Below, piece after piece: positions 53,155-64,000 of a stretch of 64,000 bases of DNA. A program made the position numbers and the translations under genes. A model generated the notes under the pieces. The model made no database searches. It had not been told where the DNA came from and saw only the letters and a list, made by a program, of their open reading frames with translations. Position 1 is the stretch's first letter, and every line of letters begins with the position of its first letter. The stretch lies in assembly GCF_040954645.1 (NCBI RefSeq), contig NC_092809.1, forward strand, positions 133,413,914-133,477,913. Direction: 5' to 3'. The DNA is from Diabrotica undecimpunctata. Lineage: Eukaryota; Arthropoda; Insecta; Coleoptera; Chrysomelidae.

Positions 53155-54065
53155 ATGCCTTTTTTCTTCTTTTTGGTTAATGACATGCAGCAATTAATGA
53201 CAAGAAGAATGGAGCAACACGGAGGATGTGGCACAGTGGACGAAAATGATCCCAAACATAAGAGATTGGGTGGACTGTGGTCACAGGCAACTGGATTATT
53301 TCCTGACGCAGGTGCTCACAGGACACGGGTGTTTTAGGGCCTACCTCTCTAGGTTCGGAAAGGCTGACACAGATGAATGCCTATACTGTGGACACTCGGA
53401 CACATACGATGTTAGATTGCAGCAGATGGATAGTAGAAAGGAACAGAATGGAGAGAGAGACAGGTGTGAATTTTGTTACAGTGAGAGAAATCATTGAGAG
53501 AATGATTGAAAATAAATCACGTTGGACTAACATACACAACTATATCCGTGCAGTGATCAAAAAAAAAGAAGAGGAAGAAAGACAGCTGGATCAACGGCAA
53601 AGTTAAGAGTGAAAAAGGCTGGAAGTTGAAGCTAGAAAAGTGGATCAGACTGTATGAGTTAGAATGCGTGAGTCAAACTGTGGGGAAGGAAGAAATGCCC
53701 GTCTGGGAATGATGCCGTACTAGGAGCGATGAGAGTCGTCTGGAACGAGACAGGGAGCATCCTTGCTGATGAATGGAGTGTGGATGTAGATGAATGGAGA
53801 ATGAATGAATGAAGGTAGTGCTTCGGAAGTGATGGCGGCCTTATAGTGGCCATTCCGCTTCCGGATCGCTGGATAACAGAGGAGAGTTTGGTTTAGCAGG
53901 TATGCGTTCGGCGTAGACTCGGTGACGAGAGGGCATTTTAAAGTACCTCGGGAACTATCGCCGGGAGTACGAAGAACAAATCCTGCACTAAGGTCAATCA
54001 GGCGGCGTCCTGGACTGATGTCTTTTGAAGATTCCAGACCCCCCTATAAAGGCGAAAAAAAAAAA
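53155..54065 (+). pseudogene. R1-clade LINE C-terminus, 3' UTR and poly(A)
   Basis: Shifted frames read WTKMIPNIRDWVDCGHRQLD, YFLTQVLTGHGCFRAYLSRF, CLYCGHSDT and HTMLDCSRWIVERNRME, then VREIIERMIENKSRW and KKKEEEERQLDQ. The CX2C...HX4C zinc knuckle is typical of the R1 C-terminus. A GC-rich 3' UTR follows, with ttgaagattccagac and aaggcg before about 11 A. Confidence 0.85.
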
Positions 54066-54069
54066 GTTA

Positions 54070-55595
54070 TTGGCAGGCTGCCAGAGTAAGCCTTTTCTAG
54101 TTCTATAATATCCATTCTTTCTAATCCTTTTTTTTTCTTGGTGGTATCAACTGATCTGTAGTCCTCTTGTGCAAATGAAGTTTTAAAATAGTAGTAAATT
54201 TTCTTTTACATGAATTTCACGAATATCGTTGAAAAGTATTTTCTCGGACAATTTCCTTTGAAAATTGTCGCTGTTTTAGTATTTAACTTTTTCTGGTCAA
54301 AAAAATCATCATAATCATCATCGTAACACCAAGTAACCCAATTTTTTGATAAATGGGGTTTTTGTTTCATTTCATGCAAAATCTCACGCGAAATATCTGA
54401 ATGATTTTAGATATGAAAAAAATCTCAACAGATTTTGCTGTAATCGCAATAAAGTAACACCACGTATAATATTTCTGTATTTCACGTATTCCATTCAGTT
54501 CCCATACCAAAACCCTAGAATAACGGGTTGTTCTCTGCCAAAACTATTGAAGACTGGTTTGCTGAGTTCGGTCGTCAACAAAAGTATTTAATAAGTATTT
54601 AAGAAGTTATTTTGTTATTGATCTCCTGTAAAGTTCAAGAAAATGAGTTGCGTAGTGTTGCTTGGTTCACGGCGATGATGTAATTTTCAATATAAAGTTG
54701 CTGATGGAAAAGCTGATGGAAAATACAGAAAGAAACAAACGCTGAAATGATATTCATTGATTTTGAAAAAGCATAGTTATTTCAAAGTGTTAATACAATT
54801 TAAAAAATGGCTAGCTTGGATTGGTCCTTAGAGCTCAAAGAGGATGAATTAGTGACTATGACTTACATTTCCTGTAGAAACACTGTCACTTTACCCTACT
54901 ATATACTTAAAATGACATATATACTGCACAATTTTTTAATAATCTGGTTGTTATTGTTGTAAAATGTACAAATTGTTGTGTTTGGCAAGAAATTGAAAAA
55001 CTAATTCAACTTGAAACCATTTTTTAACGCCAAACATTTGACCAGTTTTCCCCTACTTGTTTTATCGAATTGCTGGTTAAATCAAAGTACATAGATTTAT
55101 TTTCTCATCATTCTGTAGTGGTTTAGTCCCGTTATTATCTTTTTAATTTAACTAAGTTGTTATCATGTTATATGTTTGAGTAACAAAATAATAAATGGTC
55201 GACACGTTGTTAATGACCCACCTCTTTCAAAACTTTCGCATTTTCGTTACGTTTTACAAGACAGATTCTTGGCAAGATGTGTAATTAGCGTTATGTCCAG
55301 TATCTCGCGTCTTATTCTTTTTTATCTTCGAAGAATTCAGTTGGGTGGCAATGCATCTTAATTGCTTTGGCAAGAACAAAATAAGTGATCGGCAATTATA
55401 AATAACCAGTAGGTTGATGCAATTAGAGCGTTTAAATGCAAAAAATGGGTTTTAAATGTTCATTGCCAAAAGGGATTTTTTATTTACTTGGAACTAATCG
55501 GAAGGAACCTTTTAGGGAGCAGTATAAAATCAATGCATGTATTGTAGGATAGAAGAAATTTTATATTGATCCTTATTATTTTGTCATTTTAAGAC
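54070..55595. other. No recognised gene
   Basis: AT-rich; short open frames only. A catcatcataatcatcatcg run lies near 54305. Confidence 0.55.
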
Positions 55596-55599
55596 AAGG

Positions 55600-55990
55600 A
55601 GCGAGTTGGAAGCGAAAAGCTAAGTGGGTCATGTCTTTCCCACGTCGCCTTCTCACTCTTGCATGACCATCGTGCATCCCCAGACAGAAGCGGGATTTGT
55701 CACTAAAAATCATCTGATTTCATTTCCTCTCCCATAGAATTCTTTCTGTACACCAAAAGAAACGGTTATGCCGATGTTCAACTGTGAGAGGTAGCACCCA
55801 ATGTTAGCGATAAGAAAAAAGACCAAGCACACCAACCACCCTTCCATTCTATTCAAACCACTGATTGGCGATTGTTCGGGTACTACTGAATCTGTCCCTT
55901 AGAGCCAGAAGCCTTAATGGGCGATATTGCCGCTCTGTGATCCCTCTGTGACGTCCAGAAACCATCGCTCAGTGTCCTCGGTCTTCATAA
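55600..55990 (-). pseudogene. Tc1-like transposase fragment
   Basis: The minus strand reads LNIGITVSFGVQ or, shifted, VEHRHNRFFWC, then MIFSDKSRFCLGMHDGHARV and RRRRGKDMTHLA. The FSDKSRF..G...V.RR.G block holds the first catalytic aspartate. Nothing downstream of it remains. Related to, but distinct from, the 39-41 kb pseudogene. Confidence 0.7.
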
Positions 55991-55994
55991 GTCT

Positions 55995-56450
55995 ATGCTC
56001 GTTCACACTGCAGTATACTGCGCAATGATCTGTTGGTTCTTCTAGAATCTTCTCGATAGACCGGCTTCAGCTTTGTTTGAAAGATAGAAGCTTTTGATAG
56101 AAGATTTGTTTGAAAGTTCCGGTGAATTAGTTTTACTGGAGTCAGAATCCGAGAAGCTTGAAGCTTTATAGAATTTATCCAGAGGAATTGGTCTCATGCA
56201 GTATCCAGTGGAGTTGGTCTAATTCAGTGGTAATGATAATGAGTCTGCATGTTTCGTTCAGGCTTGCGTTTACTTTCTTGGCGTGCGCAGATCTCTACTA
56301 TACCGGACATGCGTAATCCGCCGTTAAAAGCATAGCGCCTGCGCTGCTGATCTTAGTACTGCGTATGTGGCGCCCTATTTACTATTACCAAGTTTTCTTA
56401 AAAGGTTTTTACGCGCATCCATCTTCTTTCGGGTTTTTTTTTTTCGTAAT
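55995..56450. other. No recognised gene
   Basis: Mixed-composition sequence with short direct repeats such as ggagttggtc and gatagaag; no frame of note. Confidence 0.4.
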
Positions 56451-56454
56451 GAAA

Positions 56455-56625
56455 CCTGCAAGAGGGGACAATAATACAGACTTCTGAAAAATATAATGCA
56501 AGAAAATATCAAAAGACAAACGAAACCAGGCCGTAGAAGAATGTCCTAGTTCAGAAACTTAAGAGACTGGTACACAGCACTACAAACCGATAGTTTAGAA
56601 GAGCTAAAACAACATTAGAATTGAC
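56455..56625 (+). pseudogene. RTE-like LINE C-terminal scrap
   Basis: Reads KRQTKPGRRRMS, stop, FRNLRDWYTALQTDSLEELK, equivalent to the GRRR.SWLRNLRDW ending of RTE-like elements. Confidence 0.65.
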
Positions 56626-57552
56626 GATATTCTATAGTAAAGGAACATAAACTGAAAAACTGATATGTAAATTCGTCTTAGCATTCGTCTAATTTCTCTA
56701 CAGCAAATGTGATGAAAGTTTCTTTTATTATCCTGGACATATAGTCCAGTCGTCACAAGATTTTATCTCTAAAAACAAGCTGAATTTTGCTGAGAACGTC
56801 AAATTTGGAACCCCAAAGAGAAGCAAAAAGTTTGTCACTCCTACCCCCGGACTTCCCCCTAAACCCCCCTCATAAGAAGTGGCGGAAAACATCGAAGTAC
56901 CAAGAATCTGTACGCCGTAGAAGAAAATGTTTCTAACAAGAAATATAATTGAGATAATTCTAAACAAAAATGTTTATTAGCACTTTTTGTGTAGAATGGA
57001 CTGATTTATCGGAAACAACGCTTGAAGATACCTGCGATTTTCGATGTCAGGCGCGCGAGATCAATTTTTTAAACAAAATTTGTATCAACTCGACGGAAAA
57101 AATTCCGTATCTTTTGTTCAGAGTATCCTATCGAGAAAAATCAAAATGAGTTTTAAGGATTAAGAGTCCAGCTATCGTATGCAATTTGTGCATTTTGCGC
57201 TTTTACATAAAGCTGTTAAATAAATAAACGGTGTGCGATTTTTGCCATTTTTTACGATTCTCATGAGATCAATAAAAATTTATCACTTCCATTGACCGGC
57301 CGCTGTGGAATTTCCATTGTTAGAGAATAATTTTCAAAACCTATAACATAAAATTTCGATTTTGAGTTTTGGCAACCAATGAGTATTGTTGCACGCGGGA
57401 CGTCCCGTCCCGCACTTTGACCCGCGGGACGGGCCGGGACAGCGATTTTTCTCCACTTTTATTGTTATCGAAATGATTTGGTAATTAAAGTTATACAAGT
57501 ATCTGCAAAAGAGAACAACGTCTTTTCAAATGAAATATAGATTGAGAGGGGC

Positions 57553-57660
57553 GTCAGCAGAGCTGTGTCCTGTCTCCTACTTTGTTCAATTTGTATTCAG
57601 AGGAAATAATCCAGAAAGCACTAGAAGAACTAACTATGGGAATAAAAGTAAATGGTGCTA
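57553..57660 (+). pseudogene. RTE-like LINE RT scrap
   Basis: Reads CVLSPTLFNLYSEEIIQKAL followed by GIKVNGA, the block before YADD. Only about 36 codons remain. Confidence 0.65.
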
Positions 57661-57717
57661 CACAATGTTATATATTGATAATTAGGAAATGCTGGGCTAC
57701 TCAAAACTATAAAAAAA

Positions 57718-58886
57718 TACAGGGTGTCCCATTTGAAATATTGAAGATGCATTTTATTGGGCACTCTCTGTATACAAAATTTGGTCTGTTGCTACACTGT
57801 TGGTCGGTACAGATAAAATAATACAACTTTTATTTGAAATACAAACATTAGTAAATTAAACAAATTTTGTTTTTTGTTACTTAGTGAAAAATTCTTCTAA
57901 TAATTTAATTTTATCTGACTCATCTATATTGACAATTCAGACATACATTATACATTTTAAAGTAGACGACTTTAAAATGATATTGCCAATATTGTTGAGT
58001 TGCGTTCCTGGGACGACTTTACTTATAAGATAGTTCATTCGATTACATGAAATCAACTTTAACTTGAGAATATCCGTTAGAAAAGATCATAACATGTAAT
58101 ACGTCTTTAAAAAGACAAATACATGCCATGATGACAGTAAAATTCTCCTGTTAGTGATTCCATAGTAAATTATGAGGGAAAAAACCAGGAAAAAACCTCA
58201 TAATACTATCCCGACATGGTAAGTATTTGATCGTGCATTTAGTTTACCTTCAATAAACACCAAATTCCGATTTTATATGTTTGTTATTTAAAAAACATAA
58301 ATGATGTATTCTCTATATGTTACTGACTTACCAATACTGGTATTTTCCTTTTAATAACTTCCTCTTTCAATATGGGTAACCAGATCCTACTACATTCTGC
58401 CGAGGAATTCGCGACACAATTGGTCTCATTTAGCATAATTAGAGCCGCTTCTTTAATTTTTCTCTTTTTACCATCCGTTTCTTTTAGGACTATATTTGAA
58501 TCATTCCATTGAACCCTATGTTCATTATCCCATGCGTGTTTACATATTTGAGATCTATCAAATTCTCTATTTTTAATATAGGATTGATGTTCACTTATTC
58601 TAACATTTAATGGTCTTGATGTTTCACCTAAATAAAACTGATCGCATTCACAAGGTATTTTATAAATGCAATTCTTTGTCCTTTCTTGTTCATTGTTAGG
58701 TTTGATTTTGGACAAAATAGATCTCAACGTGTTTGTTGTTTTGAATGTTGTTGAAATGTTGAATTTATTTCCTATATATATATATATAAAATTTATTTAT
58801 TTATATGTTTTTATTTGAAACTTTTTTTGTATTCCCGAAATTAAGGAAAATAAGTGGGGGGTCAAAATATAATGAGAAACCCTGTA
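57718..58886. repeat. Inverted tacagggtgtccc / ccctgta pair
   Basis: tacagggtgtcccattt at left and, inverted, tacagggtttctcatt at right bracket the Penelope fragment. Possibly the ends of another decayed element with TA duplication. Confidence 0.35.
58320..58770 (-). pseudogene. Penelope-like element GIY-YIG endonuclease domain
   Basis: The minus strand starts GNKFNISTTFKTTNTLRSIL, the junction after the RT thumb. The GIY-YIG domain follows: CIYKIPCECDQFYLGETSRP, NVRISEHQSYIKNR, HAWDNEHRVQWNDSNIV and a C-terminal helix EAALIMLNE. The IYKIPC and YLG tripeptides, the RISEH arginine/histidine and a downstream glutamate fit an intact domain. It has no stop for 150 codons, but no RT domain remains upstream, where a (TA)n run begins at 58772. 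The domain would nick DNA for element insertion. Confidence 0.85.
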
Positions 58887-59834
58887 CAAAAAAAAGGTGC
58901 GCTTGTAGAAACTGAAGTAAGTAATTATGAAAGTGGTCTAATAATTTAATTTTAATTTTTAATTATTAAGACAATTTTTAAAAACAAAATATGCTCAGAT
59001 AAAAGCAGAAAAAATATAAATATTAAATTTTTTTTATACCATTATTTTGAAAATATATTTAATTATTTAGAAAATATAATTAAAATTAGCTTAGCAGACA
59101 GTGGGAAGTCTCGCGGGACACGGGACGGGATAGCGATAATAGTCGCGGGACAAGACAGATAGAAAAGTGTGGGATACGGGACGGGACAAGAGCCTGTGCC
59201 ACGTAAAACCCTAAATCTGAGAAATTTGAAATATCCCTAAATAACGCTGAATTTAAACTTCCACATTACAAACGATCTCACGTCACAGAAAATACTTCCA
59301 CGAAGGGCATTGGATGGAATTTGTAGCTGTGATTGTGTAGTTTCGAAAAACATACTGTGCAATCGAAAAGAAGCGGTTTGAAACGTTTAAGATCATTTGT
59401 AATGTAAAAGTTTAAATTCAGCGTTTTTAGGCATATTTCAAATGGCTCATATTTGTTGCCAAAACTCAAAATCAAAATTCATTGTTATAGGTTTTGAAGA
59501 TTAGGCTCTAACAATGGAAATTCCATAGTGACCCGTTAATGGAAGTACTAAATTTTATTGATCCCATAAGATCGTAAAAAATCGTGAAAATCGCGCAACG
59601 TTTATTTAACAGTTTTATACAAACTGACTTCCTTTTGCGACAAAATGTAAAAACTGCATAAGAAAGCTGAACTCTTCAGCTTTCAAACGCATTTTGGTTT
59701 TTGTCGACAGGATACTCTGATCAAAAGATATCAAACTGAATTCAAAATGACCGGTTGCTTTAAGCATTGTTTCTGAGAGAACAGTTCACTCTACATATAG
59801 AATAAGTGTTAATAAATCTTTTTTTTTTAAATGA

Positions 59835-61530
59835 TCTCAGCTACACTTCTTTTTTAAACGTTTTTGTCTACGCATATTTTATTTTATCTTTAAGCATATT
59901 TTCCTCTTTCCATATTATCTCGATGAGACTAAAGATCTTTTGTACCGATTTCCTTCCGAATTTGGTCATTTCTGTCGCTGTTTCGTTTTAGTGGCAAATG
60001 GATACATTGACAAAAAATATATTTCGTCGAAACAACTTCAATTCCTTATTTAGACAAAATCTTTACACCTAGTTTACCAGTAGCACCAAATTTTTACATT
60101 GCATACTTGCATGTCCCTACTGAAGATATAACGCAGTCTACATTTAATTTTTTCATTTATTTGACCCAAGTATTACCCAATTCGGGTCAGAAAATTAAAG
60201 AACATAAATTTATATTCTACATCTCGTTTTTCTCAAATGTTAGTGATCACGCTGGTTGATTTCTTTGATATGAAGGCAATATATCAAAAATTAATTGGTG
60301 TTCAGCCTACAGAACGACATTTTTAACTAATAATTGACGAAAATCAACTTAAACTGCGCGTAAAGGTTATGACATACATCTGTGATTTTAAAATTTAAAA
60401 AACCGTTTGGGTTTTTTCTCACGATAATAGATCGCTTAATATGCGCGACCATCTTGTAACAACTATCAAAAAAACTTGTTTACCTAAAATATAAATATAT
60501 ATTTCCATCCCGACAAGCCGTAGTAGTAACGGAGATGCGTGTAGAACATCTTTATTTTATAAACTTACAAATTTGTAGTCTTCCTGTAACATAACAAATT
60601 GAGATGTTGCCCGCATCTGCATCCTCTTATAATAAACAATATTTAAATTACAGCTAACATATTTGTCCCACTAATTTTAAACATGGAAGTGACAGTTTAA
60701 TTTACATTATCTATATCTACATACATATTAATTCAAAAAAGGTAAACCGAAATACAAAAATGTATAACTATAAATTACAGCAGGATTTAAATTTAATGTC
60801 CAATAATATCCTCTGCCTATACTTTCAATCACACGTTTCCTGGGTATATGTAAAATAATGAAGTGATTTCTGTTAATATCTCCGAGTTCGAGGATGCTAT
60901 TTTATTTTCCGTCAAGCCGCCGGTTTATACTCGATTAGAAAATGCATGACAGCAGATTTGAACAAGAATTTATAAAAAATAATATGATCACTCAGACATA
61001 CTTCGAATACAATACAACATAAAAGGGTTGAACCTAGAATTGCTCGTCTCAATGGGCGACATAAATTTATTACATATATAAATAAATTCCTGAATTGATG
61101 GAGCAGAGAAGAAAGCAGAGGAACGAAAGGAACAAAAAATATAAGACAAAACACCAATTATTAAAGCAAAAGATAAAAGAAGAAGAATATGTTAAAAAAA
61201 AGACGGTACAGTAGGCGGTACAGTAGACTAGCGCGAAGCCTCATACTATGTAATTGAACAAAGTATTTTTATTATTTATTTAATATTTATAGTTTAAACG
61301 CAAAATATTATATTAAAATAATTCAATAAATTATTAGGTTTGCTCCTAACACCACAAGCTAATGTATTAACAAAGTATACGTTGTTGACTTCTGACAGAC
61401 TTGTCAAATTCAGACGAAATATTAAATTAGTAATAAAAGATAACATAATAACTGTCATTTGATAATAAATCTAATTATTATATAAACTAAATAAGATGTT
61501 TAAAAATACTAATTTTATACATATGAAATT
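59835..61530. other. No recognised gene
   Basis: AT-rich. A minor tandem cggtacagtag pair lies at 61203-61225. Nothing else is supportable. Confidence 0.55.
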
Positions 61531-61535
61531 AGTTT

Positions 61536-62195
61536 AAAATAAGAAGTGTCATTAAAAGCCAAACAGATAATTCAATATTACTCCATTCGCTTAGCTCGGG
61601 CATATTTTGACAGATTCATTGTCGGAAACCTACAACACAACAATTCCTACTTCTCAGTATTAATAGCTCAAGTATCCTACTATTGCAGACTTCTTTCTTT
61701 AAAAAAAGAAGAATTATTCTAAATAGTGGAAGTGTATACTAAACCCATCAAATTTTGGTAGTATATATTTAAAAAATATATTTTAGTTGTTATAATTTAA
61801 CATAACTATTTATTATATGGTGCAGATAAATAAATATTGATTGTCGGTAATTCGCAAAGTTCTATTTTATTTAATATTTATTTTGTTTACTATTAATATT
61901 GGCTATGAGTACGTGTGCTTGGTTGTATAGTAATTTCCAGCCACTTTTAGTCTGTCAAAAAGTAACTAACTTCGCAAAAAAATAATTACTAAATTCACTA
62001 GACAGTTCGGACTGGGAATAGCGAACCGAGTATATTAATTGGATGACGTTTATAATTTCTAAATTTTGACAATCGCTACGAATGGAATCTTTTATTGGCT
62101 GATATTCTTTTAATTTTTACTTCTTGTTGAATGTCCGTATTTTGTTAGTTATTTTTTATGCAGATTTTAATTTAAACCTATATATTTATTCAGGG
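61536..62195. repeat. Dispersed repeat, copy 2, split by a MITE
   Basis: Matches 41935-42150 in two parts: 61536-61580 and 62031-62195. Confidence 0.75.
61581..62030. mobile_element. 450-bp MITE with TA target duplication
   Basis: Left end ctccattcgct, right end inverted ctcggttcgct (9 of 11 match). TA precedes (61579-61580) and follows (62031-62032). Copy 1 of the surrounding repeat lacks it. TA suggests a Tc1/mariner-type donor enzyme; no coding sequence inside. Confidence 0.65.
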
Positions 62196-62199
62196 ATTC

Positions 62200-63640
62200 T
62201 ACAGTATTCACTGCCTTCCCTCGCTCAACCGTTTCCATCTCTCTCTGTTGTCCCATTCTCCATCGTTTAGGCCTCTCTTACTCATAGCGTCGTCTACTTC
62301 GTTCCTCCAGGATTTTCGGGGTCATCCTCTTTTCCTCCTTCCTATGGGGCTCCATTCGGTTATTCTCTTTATCCATCTGCTGTCACTAGTTCTTCTTACA
62401 TGGTCATACCACTTTAGTCTTTTTTGTCCTATGTATGTTAGTATGTCTGTTTCTATTGACGTTCTTAGCTTTATTTCGTCATTGCTTCTCCTATCCATTC
62501 TTGTTACTCTGCAGCATCTTCGCAGGCAGTCCATCTCTGTTGCTACTATCTTACTGCTGTTTTTCTTGTTTATGATCCAATTTTCAGCCCCATATGTTGT
62601 AATACTTCGCACTAATGTTTTATAAATCTGTGTTTTTGTCTTCATATTTAGGTGTCTATCCCACCAGACTGAGTTAAGTTGTCGGATTGCCGTTCTTGTT
62701 TGTCCTAATCTTTGTGTAATTTCTTCCTCTGTTGTTGCCTTTTTCGTGATTATAAACCCCAAGTATTTGAATTTATCCTTTCCCTTGATTGTTACGTTGT
62801 CATCAATCTGTAGATCTTCTATATCTTCTTCACTTGTAGATAGGTACTCTGCCTGTAGATAGGTAGGCCAGCCTTGATATATGCTTCTTGTAGTTTCTTC
62901 ATCATGTAGCTAAGGTCGTCTTGGTCTTGTGCAATCACTACTTAATCGTCTGCAAAGCTTAACGTATATAGGTATTCGTTCTGTACCGGTACTCTCATGC
63001 CTTCGCATTTTCTTTTCCATGTAGTCAAGGCTTTCTCTAAGTATATTTTGAATAGGGTTGGAGATGTGGAACAACCCTGCAGGAGCCGTTTTGTTGTGGT
63101 GAAGTCTCCTATGATTCTTGTTCCCATTTTAATGGACACTTTATTTTCTTTATTCAGAGCTTTTGTAGCTTCTATGAGTTCCGTCTGTATTTCTAATTTG
63201 TACATTGCCTCCCATAGTTCTGACCTTGGTACAGAGTCATACGCCTTTCTCAGGTCCACAAATGCCAAATGTATACCTCTATTATTTGCTTTTTTCTTTT
63301 CCAACAGTTTTTCCAGTGTGTATATGTGGTCTATGCATGATCTTCCTGCCGTGAAGCCTGCCTGATCCTCCCCGATTTTGTCTTTTATTGCTTGCTCTAT
63401 CTTTTCTCGCAGTATCTTCACATATAATCTTCCTATTGATGATATTACTCTTATTTTTCTGTAGTTTTCGCATCGTTTTCTATCTCCTTTCTTAAATATA
63501 GATGTCATATATCCCTCCGTCCATTCCTTTGGGAGCTGTTCTCCATTTATGGCTTTCTACTTAGCAATAAACATTTTGCCTCCAAACGGTTTGTCGTCTT
63601 TCATTATTGTGTCAAACCCTTCTGAGAAAAGATTATGGTG
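62200..63640 (-). pseudogene. LINE reverse transcriptase, nearly complete, 5'-truncated
   Basis: The minus strand reads FSEGFDTIMKDDKPFGGKMF, stop, LPKEWTEGYMTSIFKKGDRK, CENYRKIRVISSIGRLY, GEDQAGFTAGRSCIDHIYTL, LAFVDLRKAYDSVPRSELWE (motif A) and LLQGCSTSPTLFKIYLEKAL. SFADD follows with a stop right after it (about 62941), then KFKYLGFIITKKATTEEEI, WWDRHLNMKTKTQIYKTLVR and RRKRGRPRKSW near 62290. 188- and 146-codon frames remain open. All RT core motifs are present, with at least two stops. It looks like an RTE-related group distinct from the KAFDRVQH type. Confidence 0.85.
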
Positions 63641-63659
63641 TTATTTAGCCACAAAAGTA

Positions 63660-63880
63660 GACCGCATCTCTCGGTAGACCGCAAGCTATAACAGAAACGC
63701 GACGCTAGACCGCATATTCTAGTGACACCCAACAGAATATGGGCAACACTCAATAAAATAAGGACGAACTGTGGCAGGTGATGCTCCGATTCACTTTTCA
63801 GGTGGGGAGAAATACCCTGCCCCAATCACGACTGCGGTACTGAAAGGCAAAGTATTATGCATGACCGCCCTATTATATCC
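63660..63880 (+). pseudogene. LINE C-terminal zinc-motif fragment
   Basis: Reads HILVTPNRIWATLNKIRTNC, stop, CSDSLFRWGEIPCPNHDCGT then ERQSIMH. The W..LN..RT..GRC..SL..WG....P.CDCG...QT..H pattern is the C-terminal domain of a LINE polyprotein. It truncates near 63870; the remaining 120 bp to the window end hold nothing recognised. Confidence 0.65.
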
Positions 63881-64000
63881 TACCGTGGTTTTCATATCTC
63901 ATCCGATTTCTTAGTTGTGATAGAAGAATCAATTGTATCAATTTGTAACCGCAATGTATATTTATAGAATTTGTTAGTATTGTACTATGATTATTTGTAA

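Larger units (their letters stand above)
57384..59213. mobile_element. hAT-like non-autonomous insertion with GGGAC-rich ends
   Basis: Begins tattgttgcacgcgggac and ends gtgccacgtaaaaccct(a). Both subterminal zones are full of gggac/gtccc units (57396-57440 and 59107-59185). The likely 8-bp target duplication is aatctgag at right (59214-59221); the left copy ccaatgag appears to have lost two bases from an original aatatgag, judged from copy A of the foldback element. The interior is a composite of LINE and Penelope sequence. Confidence 0.5.
56740..59830. repeat. Long foldback element, copy B, split by a hAT-like insertion
   Basis: 56740-57383 matches the left arm of copy A, and 59222-59830 matches its right side, in the same order and orientation (aagctgaattttgctga, agaatctgtac, ttttttacgattctca at left; ttggatggaatttg, aaattttattgatccc, gcataagaaagct at right). 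Without the insertion it would be about 1.25 kb and lacks the extra internal block of copy A. Confidence 0.75.

Overview
This window looks like gene-poor, AT-rich insect chromatin built almost entirely from transposable elements in different stages of decay. The evidence for an arthropod, probably an insect, is the element mix: RTE-, R1-, Jockey- and CR1/L2-like LINEs, Ty3/gypsy, Penelope-like, PIF/Harbinger, hAT, pogo and Tc1/mariner relatives, and a multicopy orphan protein family that I know from insects. The mix reminds me of large beetle genomes such as leaf beetles, but the sequence alone does not settle the species. The only clear host gene is a tRNA-Cys(GCA) at 28.0 kb on the minus strand. 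A possible last coding exon of an unidentified gene lies about 0.2 kb from it.

0-6 kb holds RTE, pogo, hAT and Penelope remnants. 6-12 kb is a complete, minus-strand Ty3/gypsy element. Its two LTRs differ by one base and one 4-bp TA-repeat indel, it has a 4-bp target duplication, and its gag and pol are open, so it inserted recently. 12.4-13.8 kb carries one intact 450-residue IS630/Tc1/mariner-like transposase whose second and third catalytic residues are 82 residues apart (DD82E). 15-17.4 kb is a second, internally deleted gypsy. 17.4-25.8 kb contains two copies of one CR1/L2-like LINE with a (TTCTA)n tail. One copy is split by a Harbinger-derived element and the other by another LINE; an R1 fragment follows.

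26.5-27.5 kb is a broken copy of the orphan family, itself split by an RTE fragment. 29-38 kb is RTE, Jockey and other LINE debris. 39-41.7 kb is a Tc1 pseudogene split by an RTE insertion with a perfect 13-bp target duplication, next to a Harbinger-type MITE. 43.5-44.6 kb is an RTE with a tRNA-derived SINE inside it. 45.3-47.0 kb and 56.7-59.8 kb are two copies of a long foldback (inverted-repeat) element; the second copy is split by a hAT-like insertion that contains Penelope GIY-YIG sequence. 49.4-51.6 kb is a decayed PIF/Harbinger element carrying remnants of both a transposase and a convergent MADF-type gene, with a MITE and an RTE fragment nested inside. The window ends in R1, RTE and other LINE fragments.

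The two intact protein-coding units, gypsy gag/pol and the DD82E transposase, are mobile-element genes. Almost everything else is relics, but many insertions keep their target duplications, so the order of nesting can be read directly.
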